Shown here in pieces: positions 1 through 10,986 of a stretch of DNA of 64,000 nt. Made by a program: the position numbers and the translations under genes. Below the pieces are notes generated by a model. The model searched no databases. It worked only from the letters and a program-made list of their open reading frames with translations, and had not been told where the DNA came from. Each line of letters opens with the position of its first letter. The first letter of the stretch is position 1. The DNA comes from Acytostelium subglobosum LB1 (taxonomy: Eukaryota > Evosea > Eumycetozoa > Acytosteliales > Acytosteliaceae), in contig NW_012236505.1 of NCBI RefSeq assembly GCF_000787575.1, positions 417,081-481,080 on the forward strand, given 5' to 3'.

Positions 1-440
1 GACACAATGGGCATACAATAATAGCACACCTGAAGGAAGTGATTCCTAACCTGCTCGCATAGCTCTCTTGTTGGTACCAACACAACTGCTCTAACTCCCT
101 TACTAAATCCTTTAACCTAGGTATCATTATAATGTTAGTAAAGTGTGATTGTTGACAATGATATGATATAACTTACAGACTTGGCCATGAGGATCTTTTG
201 AACGATTGGGATTGAGTAGGCAGCAGTCTTACCACTTCCTGTTCTGGCCTTGGCAAGTATATCTTTGCCTTGCAATGAGAGTGGTACAGCCTTTGCTTGT
301 ATCAGTGTTGGATGTTCAAAACCCATCTTCTTGACTGCCTTTGTAATCCTATCGTCTAAACACATAGAAGCGAATGTTGAGTCCTGATCCAACAATGATT
401 GGCTAACGCCATTCGTACTAGCATTTGTACTCAAATCCAT
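1..440 (-). CDS. ddx56: DDX56/Dbp9-type DEAD-box RNA helicase, 3' part beyond the left edge
   Basis: ATP-dependent RNA helicase; the DDX56/Dbp9 family acts in the nucleolus in large-subunit ribosome assembly. Exon 1 is 440-177 and exon 2 runs from 116 to the window edge; the intron has a GTAAGT donor and a CTAG acceptor and keeps phase. Visible motifs in order: the Q-motif region (a conserved Phe, then [17 protein letters not shown]), motif I ARTGSGKT and motif Ia PTRELCEQ. The order and wording fit DDX56 better than other DEAD-box families. An in-frame ATG lies 42 codons upstream, but those codons are a Thr/Tyr-rich microsatellite, so the ATG at 440 is preferred. The DEAD and SAT motifs and helicase domain 2 lie outside the window. 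Confidence 0.8.
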
Positions 441-879
441 TATATATGTATGTATATTGTATGTGTATGTGTATATGTGTGTGTTTGTGTTTGTATGTTT
501 GAATGACTGATCTAAACTAACAATCTTTCGTTCGTTTTCAAAACCAATTAATTCATTTTTATTCATTCAACAAACCTAGTGTTTGATGTTTTTTTGAGTT
601 GGAGGGGTCAGACCTTCCAAAAGACAGTCGGATGGACAATGCTGCTCTTCACACTACTTTATTCAAGACCCAATTAGGACATACTCTTTAGATACTACCT
701 CTTTGAGTATTGTGTGTGTTTCCATTCATTCTCCTAACCTTTGATTTTAATTTATACTCATTCTTGGTCAATCCTCTCTCTCCTTATTATTCAACCCAAC
801 TTAAATAATACCTACAACTTATAAAGATAATAGTGATTGAATGTAAATTAATATATATATAGAAAAGAAAGGAAAAAGG
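441..879. other. Divergent intergenic region
   Basis: This 439-base AT-rich stretch separates two divergently transcribed genes (DDX56-like leftward, membrane protein rightward), so it should hold both promoters. A GT-rich simple repeat lies near 455-495, and a TATATATATA tract lies at about 851-860 close to the ATG at 880. I saw no RNA gene. Confidence 0.4.
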
Positions 880-1611
880 ATGGATTGCTATTGTTGTAAT
901 TGTTATAGTTCATGTCTAGATGATTGTTGTGGACTGATGGAGGCGATAGAGAATTATAGAGAGATGAATGAAATAGAGAGGAATATAGTAAAGGTTAAGA
1001 TATTATTGATTTTAATGTTCCTACTATGTCTACCATCAATATTTACAACATACCTAGGTATATTCTACACTGTACTATCTGTAGTTGCTGTGGTAATAGG
1101 ACAGTATGGTGTAACCAATAGACAAAAGGGTGCTACTATTGTTGTATGTATACTATAGTAATATTGAAAACAATGATACTAACTATAAACAAATAATAAT
1201 ATAGTATTGTTCAATATCAGAGTTATGTTTCTTCTTGGCATCGTACAATATGTTTGAGTTCATGGTTGACGATAGCTCCTGGTTGAAATTCCCTCAATGG
1301 GCAAAGATACTGGTCTTGGTATGTTATGGTATCTGGAGTATTGGAACTGTAAGTATTGATTGATGGATCGGTTGATTGCTGCGACTCGATTACTGACATA
1401 GATGTTTGTTTTGGACACCAACCAGTTGTATTGTATCAAATTAAGTCTTGACTTATTCAAAGATCCTGAAAAGACACAACTCCTGCTTGATATCGAGATA
1501 TCTGACCTTCCCAAGCCAGAGTACCAGACGTTTGACTACTCCTCCAACTCATCATCATATATTTACAATTCCTCTTCCTCTGCTGCCCCTGCTGCTGGTT
1601 CACCTGATTAG
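880..1611 (+). CDS. Uncharacterised small multi-pass membrane protein (about 205 aa)
   Basis: Three exons, 880-1143, 1205-1348 and 1402-1611, join in phase with GTATGT and GTAAGT donors and AG acceptors. The product begins with a Cys-rich head (MDCYCCNCYSSCLDDCCG) and then has hydrophobic segments at about residues 41-80 (probably two membrane spans), about 89-105 and about 120-136. The tail is Ser/Ala/Pro-rich and hydrophilic. The shape is a four-span protein with short loops. There is a faint likeness to NKAIN-type proteins, too weak for a name. The Cys-rich N-terminus could be acylated, which is inference only. Function unknown. Confidence 0.6.
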
Positions 1612-1691
1612 AAATACAACTGACTTCAACATAGTAGTCACTAACTTTATATATATAAACAGGTTACCTGTGATGATCCATCAAGCATTAC

Positions 1692-2412
1692 TCATTCATT
1701 GGTCGGTAGTTGGTATGGATTCTCGTTGGCCACCTTTTGCATCTCACCTCTCAATTGCTTGAAGAACTCTGTAGTGTTGTGAATCTTGATTGGTTCGAAT
1801 GTTGGAGGTGGTGCTGGCTTGGTAGCCTTTAACTGTTGAAGGATATCGTCATCCTTTTGCTATAGGTATCAAGTAAGTCAGTTAGTCAGTCAGTCAGCCA
1901 ATTCATGATTGATCAATGTATGCTCCTTCCATCCTTACCAAGTTTGAAAGCACCCATTTCAATGGATTGCTTGTTGAACCAACTTGATTGGACAGATGCT
2001 TCTCAGCCTGGTTCAATCTCTCATCCATCTGATTCAAACTAACAGTGATATCCTGACATAGTATATGCAGTCTATCGATCAATGGGAACAATTGTTGAGC
2101 CTGTTGTGATCTATACAATAGTTGTGGTATCAATGTCTTTTCAGTCTTGTCTGTATCTGTCTTTATCTATTATTGTTGTTGTGTCATGTGTATTGTCGTG
2201 TCAGTGTTGTGTCGGTCATGATCATCATCGTTGGAGAAAGAGAGAAGAAGAAGACAACATACAGTATCGATGAAAGCACCAAACTCATCAATACGAGCTA
2301 GCATATACTCGATAGTGCTGTCAACATTAGCAGCCTGTTCATTTGTACTGTTTGAGAATGACAAGTAGTTTGAGTACTGTTGTGTTATGCTTTGAAGTAT
2401 TTCGTCATCCAT
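1692..2412 (-). CDS. bloc1s4: BLOC-1 complex subunit 4 (cappuccino) candidate
   Basis: Exons 2412-2263, 2100-1939 and 1859-1692 join in phase 0 and encode about 159 aa. BLOC-1 is a cytosolic helical complex that helps sort cargo to lysosome-related organelles. The link to subunit 4 rests on a conserved pattern: a helix containing MLARIDEFGAFIDT, then LIDRLHILCQDI and MDERLNQAEKHL, then a short Pro-rich linker and a closing TEFFKQL. The vertebrate protein has the same order (LTRVDEF, YSRIDRLEAF, MEEQVTKAEAEL, TEDYF). No enzyme motif is present. For exon 2 I chose the later acceptor CAACAG because only it keeps frame. It could instead be another small coiled-coil subunit. Confidence 0.6.
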
Positions 2413-2752
2413 ATTCTTATGTGTTATTATCTAATATCTATATTGAAGTATGTGGATGTAATAATGAGTTGAATGGAGTTGTCATTGGAGACATCTAATT
2501 CATTATTTGTTTGATTTTTTTTGAAACACAACCTTCGTTTTTGAACACTCCCCTCTAGCCCCACAACAAACTGATCATTCCACTGTCATCATTCGGTTTA
2601 CACATACCTCATTACCATTATTGTATATAATAACACAACACATCTCAGTAGTAAGTAGAGTAACAGGTTATTGATAATAGATAACAAGTAGTCTTACCAT
2701 ATTACCCTTTTGCAGCGACCCTCTTCACATATATATATATATCAGCGACACA

Positions 2753-2974
2753 ATGAGACACGTTTCAGCCATCAAGAAGATCTGTAGGTTCTGTCAAATG
2801 ATTAGAAGAGGAAAGAATCTGTTTATCTATTGCAAGATCGATGTTAGACATAAGCAGAAGCAAGGATGGGTATGTTTATAGGTGGACTGGTTAACTAGAC
2901 CATAATAACGACATTGATTGACACTATCTCTAACCATTCATGGCAATCAACCAATCTAGATTTCAAATAAATAG
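2753..2974 (+). CDS. mrpl36: Mitochondrial ribosomal protein bL36m
   Basis: A tiny protein of the mitochondrial large ribosomal subunit. Exon 1 (2753-2869) encodes 39 residues starting MRHVSAIKKICRFCQMIRRG. It keeps the bL36 zinc-ribbon ligands C-x2-C (residues 11 and 14), C27 and H33, and ends HKQKQGW like bacterial HKQRQG. A GTATGT donor follows; a candidate second exon at 2960-2974 adds ISNK and a stop after a CTAAC branch site. Without splicing the protein would end three residues on, which barely changes it. No separate targeting peptide is visible, as is common for such short mitoribosomal proteins. Confidence 0.8.
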
Positions 2975-3515
2975 ATAGGATAATCATATAGCGCATTCAT
3001 ATTTATCGATCACTCCTTCATTTATTCATTCATCTCAATCATTCAATCATTCATACTGGTGGACATGTCGGACAAACAATCAATCAAAGACATAATCATT
3101 GCATCCATTGATCAAACAAACTCTCTAGATACATATGATCATAATTACAACCTTGATGATGTATTCATTCAATTGATTGTTGTTGTTGTGATGATTACGT
3201 TGAATGAAAGTAGTACTTTTTCTTTGACAGCATCACCACGATCCACAAAGTGAATTGAATTGAGTGAATCATGATTGTGTGTTTGCAGTGAGATGATTGT
3301 CTGTCTGTCCTTTAACATCTTCATCATCATTACCATCACCTGACTGACTTGTGACCTATACGTGTATATATAAATATATATATTGAGCTGTTGTTGCTTT
3401 TACTATCAATACCAATCTAGAATATTCATTCAATCAAACAAATATCCTTCCTTCTTGTACAAATAACATACTTCTCCTCCTTTAACTTTAATAAATCAAC
3501 TACAACTACATCATC
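2975..3515. other. Intergenic region without a clear gene
   Basis: AT-rich DNA with repeated TCAATCAATC and TCATTCATTC words and a TATATATAAATATATATA tract near 3363-3382. That tract is suitably placed as a core promoter element for the gene starting at 3516. A 64-codon reading frame at 3059-3253 looks like random simple-sequence translation. Confidence 0.35.
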
Positions 3516-3968
3516 ATGGGGTATGTTAATGTCTCCCAACACATTGGACTATCGGTCGTAGGGACATAATACTTACTTACTTATCACAACGCTATACAGT
3601 ATCCTATCATTGCTTTTGGACTGTGTCGTTATCTCTACCGCTGCTGCAGGTGTAAGAAGAACTGTTGGTTATGAGTAAGTTCTTTAATTCAATCAATATC
3701 AATACAGTACAATACATGTTCATTTACACTAAACATCCATCCTATCTATAGCCTTGCCAACACAGTTCTGTCCAAGGTTCAAAAGCCAAGGACCAAGGCG
3801 TTCGTCTCTGGATTCTTCAATGTGGGAGAGTGGGTTGCCGATAAGAGCACAGGCTTCATGCGTAGACAAGTGGCCTCACACAAACTGGAAGACTATCCAT
3901 TGAAACAGCGTGCCAAGCCTTCATTCACTGTCAAGGATCTTGAGCATCCATCAGATAAGACTCAATAA
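3516..3968 (+). CDS. DUF1748-like small protein (98 aa)
   Basis: Three exons: 3516-3520 (only five bases, ATGGG), 3600-3674 and 3752-3968, all junctions in phase. The product starts MGILSLLLDCVVISTAAAGV, a single hydrophobic helix followed by RRTVGY, and later has FFNVGEWVADKSTGFMRR. This order (a membrane-like helix ending in GVRR or GIRR, then VGEWV-D) recalls the fungal DUF1748 family, small membrane proteins of unknown role. Family assignment is from remembered pattern, not a search. The five-base first exon is well supported, because the frame would otherwise have no ATG before the conserved helix. Confidence 0.6.
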
Positions 3969-4087
3969 AGAGTTGATATATATAACTTATCATTATTATA
4001 ATTGTAAATACAATCTCATCTCAATCAATCAATCATTCATTCATTCTATCAATATGAAGTGTAAGTAAGTAAGTAGTATGATATTGT

Positions 4088-4951
4088 TTATTCGTCCATC
4101 ATTGAGAGTAGCTTGTCCTTGGCCTTCTTTGGCTTGTTGACACGTGACTTCTCCTTGTCTGAAATGTGAGCACGACGACGTGCAGTGGACTTGCGATCCT
4201 TCTTCTCCTCCTTCTTGCGCTTCTTCTCCTCGGCGTCGTCGTCGGTGATCTTGGGCTTGAGCATCTCCTGACCGGCGATGATGGCGTCGTATGTCTCCTG
4301 GTTGGCCATGTAGTTGTATTCGTGCTTGGCGCGTCTGAACATCTTGATGTCCTCATAGCCGCGTGCGCTCCTCAGCACCTTCTCGTCGTACTCGCGCTGC
4401 TGGTTCTTCTCGAGCCAGAGCGACACGCGCTGCTTACGCTCGTCCACGTCGACCTTCTCCTTTGGTGCCTTGATCTGGAAGTTGTCGATCAACTTCTGTT
4501 TCGTGGCGGCGTTGACGTGAGAGACACGTGCGATGATGTATGCGGTGGTGCTGAACTTCTCGGCGAGCTTCTTCTGAGACCAACCCTCGTCACGCAGCTT
4601 CTGTATCTCGGTGAGCTGCTCCTGGGTCAGCTCGTGCTTCAGCACACGCTTGGGCAGACCGAGAGGGACGAATGGCTTCTCCTCGGTGGTATGGCCAACG
4701 ATGACAGTGCCGTTTGGTTGGAGCACTGGTGGTGTAAATGTAACATGCTGATTGAGTGTCATTGTCGAGAATGTCGTAACCTTTATAGACTTTGATTTCT
4801 TTGATGGTTTGGTCGCTATTTCCACTTCTGATGATGCTGTTGCTGTCGCTGCTGCTGCCACTGAGAAGTGTCTATACAATCCAACAACACTACTGTTGAC
4901 TGCTGTTGACAACAGTGAATTACACTTTGATGTTAACATCATTATTGTCAA
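4088..4951 (-). CDS. mrpl20: Mitochondrial large-subunit ribosomal protein mL58 (MRP-L20 family)
   Basis: Intronless, 287 aa. The N-terminus is rich in Ser, Ala and Arg and almost free of acidic residues, as expected for a mitochondrial presequence. The core around residues 95-150 (LGLPKRVLKHELTQEQLTEI, then KLRDEGWSQKKLAEKFSTTA) matches the MRP-L20/mL58 pattern of Leu-Pro-Lys-Arg, an acidic helix, then a helix-turn-helix-like TRKKLAEKF segment. The C-terminal third is Lys/Arg/Glu-rich and probably contacts rRNA. A 209-codon frame on the other strand (4166-4795) is only its shadow. The gene body is markedly more GC-rich than its flanks, as for other well-expressed genes here. Confidence 0.7.
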   Translation of the reverse strand: MTIMMLTSKCNSLLSTAVNSSVVGLYRHFSVAAAATATASSEVEIATKPSKKSKSIKVTTFSTMTLNQHVTFTPPVLQPNGTVIVGHTTEEKPFVPLGLPKRVLKHELTQEQLTEIQKLRDEGWSQKKLAEKFSTTAYIIARVSHVNAATKQKLIDNFQIKAPKEKVDVDERKQRVSLWLEKNQQREYDEKVLRSARGYEDIKMFRRAKHEYNYMANQETYDAIIAGQEMLKPKITDDDAEEKKRKKEEKKDRKSTARRRAHISDKEKSRVNKPKKAKDKLLSMMDE

Positions 4952-5745
4952 TAGTACTTATTATAATTTATATATATATAAATAGTGATGGAAGGAGATA
5001 AGAAGAGCTGAATGATCGAGTGGCAACATGCTTCAAAAAAGGGAAACAATCAGTAGTTCTTTTTTTTTCTTTCGTTTTTGACAATTAATGTGAGGTGTTT
5101 ACGTTTTGTTCAATGCACATCCATCCATCATCAACACAATACTTTTAAAGATTGACAAATACATAAATATTATTTATTATTAGTACTACTACTACTTGAT
5201 ATAGACGCCATGTTATTATGCATTATCGAATACAAGTTCAACTGTTTGTCATGATGTGTCTAATCTAATGAGATTGATCGGTCAATTTGACACTTGATCT
5301 CAAAAGTGATATAAGGAGGACGTTGAGGAAAAGTTGAACTTGTCGATAAAGCATTACATATAGGTCGATGGATAAGATTCATGGTATGATTGTCTACATC
5401 ATTGGTTAATCAATGTATACAAAAGGACAATGTCAACAAGGGTGGACTTGGAATAGTCACACTCACCCAACCAATTTCAAATTTGAAATAACTGTTATTT
5501 GATATCAGTTGTTATCATACACACATAATAGAACACAGATACTAGTATCACAATAGTAGTAGTTGTCATGCATGCATGTTGTTAAAGTGTAGTAGCAAGC
5601 TAGCAATCTATAACTTGTCTTCTACCTACCTACCTACCTAATAATATTAAGATAGCAATATAGTTCAAACAGCACATGCTGTGTCATAGGTTGATAGTGA
5701 GTTGACACATCATCACCTCATCACCAGTCAATCAATCAATCAATC
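4952..5745. other. Intergenic region between divergent genes
   Basis: AT-rich DNA between the leftward mL58 gene and the rightward corepressor gene. It holds a CTAC tetranucleotide run at about 5622-5640, a poly-T tract near 5057-5068 and a TCAATCAATCAATCA tract just before the ATG at 5746. I see no convincing exon or RNA gene. Confidence 0.35.
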
Positions 5746-8700
5746 ATGAGTAATGTTAATAGAGGTGATCAACATACTTACAACAATCAACAACATTATA
5801 ACGGTCCACCACTATCACCTCAACAACTACATCATCCTCATACCCCTGCCGACTACAGGTAAGTACATACGCTCATTCATTCAACGAGTACTCTTGTTAT
5901 ACAAATACTAACAACAGCTGATCACATCGACCACAGAGATGAGAGAATGAATAATGCACCGATGCATCATCCCAATCCTCCCTATCGACCAATGCTTAAT
6001 GATAGATTCATGAGAGATCGTGATCGTGACCGTGATGGTTATATTCGAGACAGAGACAGAGATAGGGACAGGGAGAGAGAAAGAGAGAGAGACAGGTGGG
6101 ACAGAGATAGAGACAGAGATAGAGATAGAGACTTTTAGGGACAGAGGCTACCCAGGTCCTAGGGAGAGGTATGGTGCATATGTCCAGCGACCTCCACCGC
6201 CAGGCGGTGGTAGTCCTTATCCACCATTGGACAGAGAGGATGATATTGGTCGACCTTTCAAAAGAGATCATCAAGGTGGCGCAAATGGCAGCATCAATGG
6301 GAATGGCGGAGGTCCAGACATCATGAAGCGAAGACGAACACAAGATGGAAGAGTGGATATTGCTGAGCCAGGTGAGCTAGACGGTGGAGATTCAATGAGT
6401 AATGGATACAATAGAGGTCCACCACCACCATATGGTGGGTCGTATAGGTATCGTACATCTCAGTCACCATCGATGCGTGGCTCATCACCAACAAGGTCGC
6501 CATCCCCGGTCGGGTTGCCTCTTGAGCATCATGTCCGACGTTCAAGATCACGATCTCCCAATAGACACTACTATGGAGGTGGTGCTGGTCATTGGATGCC
6601 CTCTGGCGGACCAAAAGGATACGCTAACAACACACCGCCACCATCATTTCCTCCTCTTCCTCATCATCACTTTGTATACAAGGATCGAGACATTAACAAT
6701 GAGGATCTGGAACGAGACAGTATCAACTCACCCACCTATGAGTCGCTGTTGAACCAGAGCAAGCCATTCCTCGCAGGTGTGGCTGATAATCATGACAACA
6801 GAGAGAGAGACCATCGCGATGTACATATCGAACAGCAAAAGGAGAAGGAGAAGGAGACGACTGTCAGCCACGAGGCTGATAACTCATTAGTCAATCGAAC
6901 ACCAAACACAATCAACAACCATAACAACAACAATAATAACGACAACAACAACAACAGCAATAGATCAGCATTAGATTTAGCAACAACATCTTCCTCATCA
7001 CCATTGAGAAACGAATACTCATCGGAGCCAAGCTCATCTGCCGGACCTTCGCCCATGTTGTTTGCCAAGTCATCATCCAGTAGCACACCAACCATGGGTT
7101 CAGATTCATTGAACAGGTCAACAGAGACATCAACTGTGCACTCATTCCTCCCACCGATCCCACCCCTGGCATTATCCAGTCCACTCCAACCAGGACAATT
7201 TACATCGATACCAGAGTTCAAGTTACCAGTACAACCTTCAACACCGTCGTCTCACAGCAGTGTTGGTGCCCAACAGCATCATCATGAGAATGGATTGGTG
7301 TCACCTGCACTCAGGTCGACCACTCCTCCAATCCAAGACTCACCATCTGTTAGGGGTATCTCTGTTGATGAGCCTTCACAATACTTTCCTCACCTTCCAA
7401 GCAAAGAGATCATTATCTTTCGCATGGAGGATATTGACAATGATATCACTCTGGTGGAGAAGGAGCTCAAGTCACTACAGGCAAACTTGAACAAGATCGA
7501 TACCGCCATTGTTAAACTGTCTCATCCTGCCCCAGCCACTTTGGCCAAGGCCAAGAAGCCATCTCAACCTCTGAACACGATCAAGAAGCAGCCAGCCAAG
7601 ATATCCGTCGGCACTGGCCAGGCCAGTGCGACAACACAGCAGCGACAGTTGAAGAGGGAGAATGAGGATGAGATATATAGAGAGAATCAGGACTATGCGA
7701 GAGAGTCTGATGAGATGGTACTGCAGACATTCGATGGTGATGCACCATATCCACGTATCAACGACCTGCCGTCATATCAAATGAACATAGATAGCCACGA
7801 GGCTATCAAGCAGCATATGGCACAGGTGGTGTTGAAGCAGCGTCGAGCGCTCATCAGGCACAATGGCAAGCTGGTGACAAAGTACAGGAAGGCCATGGAG
7901 AACTTTAAGAAGAAGGCCAACAAGATGGGTGAGAATGGATCAAAGAATGCCAACAACAACAACAACAAGAGCACTGCAAACCAGACCTTTAGAGAGCGTC
8001 CAGCATTGAGATCTGCCACCACAACGAGGAGTGGACGAAGGCCAATCTCTGATGCGGTGCATAGCGAGGCAGAGTTCATCGAGATCATGGATCAACTCAG
8101 AGAGCAGGATGCAATGGATCCAATTCGCAGACACATACACATGATGGCAGAGGTACCGCCAATGTTACCGCAAGGCGAAAGGGATCTTCACTACATCAAC
8201 TTTAATGGACTACTGGAGGATCCTGTCTCTGTCGATAAGGAGAGGAGAGCTCTGGTGCAATGGACCGACGAAGAGAAGGAAAAGTTTGTTAAGAAGTATG
8301 TGACGGTGGTAGATGGAATGATTGATTCAGAGCTGAGAGCTAACAAGCTATCACCAAATAGGTATCTTCAATATCCCAAGAAGTTTAGCAAGATATCATC
8401 ATTCTTTGAGAACAAGACCACAGAGGATATGGTAGTGTTCTATTATAACAACAAGAAGAAGCTCAATCTAAAGACCATGCTCCAGAACGCTCAGCTAAAG
8501 AAGAGGACTGGCAAGAGGTTTAATGTAAGTACACCACGCCAATAACTAATATGGATTTGAAATTAACTAACATAACATTGCATTATTAACCAAATCAAAG
8601 GAATCACATCACTTCCTCTCAACAACAAAGTCAACAACACAACATGTACATAATGCATCACCAATGATTTCACCTCGATCAACCAAGACAAGGACAAGGC

Positions 8701-9124
8701 CAAAGCAACAACTATCGACCAACAAGAACAACAACAACAATGAGCCTCACATCGATATAGAGAAACAAACAACTGTACCACCACTGACTCCACGTCTGAT
8801 GGCAATTTCATCAACCTCGCAGCTATTTCTGGCTCAAAAGAGGTGTCAACGCCGACCACGGCACTCACTCCCAACTCACTTCAGGCGCAGTCGCCCGAGC
8901 CATTCAACGAAACTCGCTTCCCTTGGTCCAACCAGGAGCGCGAGCTGTTCAACACGGCCTTTGCCAAGCATGGCATGGACTTCAAGGTAATCTCTGAGAC
9001 CATTGGCAGCAAGACATATTCACAGTGTCGCAGTTTCTACTACAACTCCAAACGCAAGTCAAAGGGTGACACTGGCGACTCCAAAAGAAAGGTGGAGATT
9101 TTGTCCACTGACTCGGATGATTAA
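5746..9124 (+). CDS. NCoR/SMRT-like corepressor with two SANT domains, two apparent frame breaks
   Basis: Chromatin corepressor; NCoR/SMRT proteins are scaffolds for histone deacetylase complexes in the nucleus. Exons are 5746-5858, 5937-8524 and 8601-9124. After a disordered N-terminus rich in RD/RE dipeptides, His, Pro and Ser comes a coiled coil (about 7440-7500), then an NCoR-type first SANT domain (about 8150-8515) with the preceding [12 protein letters not shown] box and [20 protein letters not shown]. The second SANT is at about 8910-9070 ([15 protein letters not shown], then [12 protein letters not shown]). Frame changes near 6133-6136 (an extra T in a TTTT run) and between about 8770 and 8800 (apparently one base missing). 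Both look like single-base sequence errors, because conserved coding resumes after each. Confidence 0.7.
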
Positions 9125-9187
9125 ACCTTTGATGGACTGATCATGCATGCACCAAAATGGAATGGATGCGGTGTTTCATTTACATTC

Positions 9188-10838
9188 TTATGACATGTTT
9201 GAGAGATCGCCAATTAGACGTTCATAGATGTCTATGCCACGCAGGAACGTTGCCTCGTTCAAGAACTCATTGTTGTCGTGCAGTAGAATTGGAGTATTGT
9301 TGATTGGGGAGAATCCAAATGCAGGAATACCCAAGTTCCTGATGAACCTTGAGTCTGTAGCAGCTGGGAATATCTCTGGACAGAGCTTGACATTCCTGTG
9401 TGAGAGTAGCAAAGGGTTGCCAACGTGTTAGTCTGCGCTGTTGCATGTTGGACAACTCGAATACATCTCTTACATTGCAGAACATGACTGTTGGAATGTG
9501 GTCCACCACTTGAGGTCTGGATTCTTAATGTCGGTCAACTCATTCTTCTCAGCATAGTCTGCAAACTGGAAGGACAATCCTTCCTCTGCAGTCCAGTCTC
9601 TAATCTGCTGCATAAACTCTTGAAGGTTAACGGTTGGTGGTATTCTAATGTCGAATCCTGCCTCTGCCTTGGTTGGGATGACATTGTAGCTGTAGTTGGG
9701 GAAGGGTCCTTCGCCGACGCCAGCCTTTAGGACGGTGAGATTAAGAGTTGTCACATCGCCAAGCTTCTTTCCACACTCATGGTGTCCTCTATGCAACTCA
9801 TTGAACTGGTCTTGACGGAATTGAAGCATCTTGTTGATTGTTCTCATCTAAGGTTGGTAATGAATGGTATGAGTATCTGCTTCATATCCTTCAAGGGTAA
9901 GGCGCACATACCAATTTCTCAACAGCGGTTCCCTCTACGAATCTTGATCCATGTCCTGTGTTGCCCTCGGCAGTGATGTGTACCCCTGGTAGATATTGTG
10001 GTTGTTGTTAGGTCATTGAAGGACTTGAGCAATTGATAGTACATACACCAAATAGCACGCTCTCCGTAGAATACTGTAAACTCCTCGGTTGGTGAGGCCA
10101 ATCCTTCGTCAATGGCCATTCCAATGTTCATCTCTCTGAACTTGTCAGTGTTTACAAATAGTTCCATTCCCTTGCCAGCACCAATCTCCTCGTCTTGAAT
10201 TCAATGGTAAGTAAATGTCTCAGAATGATCACAAAGAATTAGGTAATCTTACCTGGAACAAAGGTAAGGTAAAGGTTCCTTCTAGGACGGATACCCTTCT
10301 GAATGAAGCGGCTCGCCACCTCGAGGAATTGGATGGCAACGCATTTCATGTCTTGAGTGCCTCTTGCATAAATATCGCCATTGTCATCCTTGAATGCCTG
10401 GAATGGATCAACCTTCCACAACTCCTTAACAGCGGGCACGACGTCCACATGTGCATTCAGGAGAACGGATGGGAGTGATTGGTCTTCTCCATTGATCTTC
10501 ATTATAACAATTGGTGAACCTGTATCCTGTATAAATGTGTGAGTCTCTCTGTATCTCTCACTGACCTCACTGCATTCTGATGATTGATCATACTCTATAG
10601 ACCTCATAGTGTAGTCCAATCTGCTTGGCTCTTTCAACCAAGAAAGTAGTCGATGCTTCATAGTCTGGTGTAGGATGGTCTGTCCTTACACGTAGGAAGT
10701 CTCTGAACAATGTGACAGAAGGGTTCTCTTCTTCAAAAAGTAGAAGTTAGCAACAATATCAACAACAAGCAATGATATCTATCTAAGGCTTGCATTGTTC
10801 ATTCATGCTTGCATACCTTGTTGTTGATTAGGTGTCAT
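9188..10838 (-). CDS. acy1: Aminoacylase-1 (M20 metallopeptidase)
   Basis: Cytosolic zinc enzyme that hydrolyses N-acyl amino acids to the free amino acid and a carboxylate. Seven exons (10838-10817, 10730-10594, 10526-10253, 10193-10047, 9985-9912, 9847-9474, 9395-9188) join in exact phase. Visible family landmarks: [11 protein letters not shown] (metal His and Asp), [13 protein letters not shown] (bridging Asp), FVPDEEIG (catalytic Glu pair), the dimerisation-domain stretch [18 protein letters not shown], and the late metal ligand in [11 protein letters not shown]. Length and order match animal aminoacylase-1 end to end, with no missing catalytic residue. The first exon is only 22 bases. 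It faces the corepressor tail to tail with 63 bases between stops. Confidence 0.9.
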
Positions 10839-10986
10839 CTTTGTCTCTGTTGTTGTTAGTATAACTAGTAATGTTTGCTGAATTGAATGAAATGACATCC
10901 AATGTCAGACCATCCCTTTAGGGGACATCGATGGAAATGAAAGGTCATATGCACGAACGATGAGAGATAATGATAATAACATCCTT

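Noticed and set aside
3059-3253. 64-codon frame between bL36m and the DUF1748-like gene
   Set aside because: Simple-sequence composition and no splice or promoter support.
4166-4795. 209-codon frame antisense to the mL58 gene
   Set aside because: It is Leu/Val-rich because it mirrors Lys/Glu-rich codons of the real gene and has no recognisable domain; the minus-strand frame has a presequence and family motifs.
6790-7221. Minus-strand frame inside the corepressor gene
   Set aside because: Poly-Leu stretch arises from the CAA/AAC-rich coding strand; shadow of the real exon.
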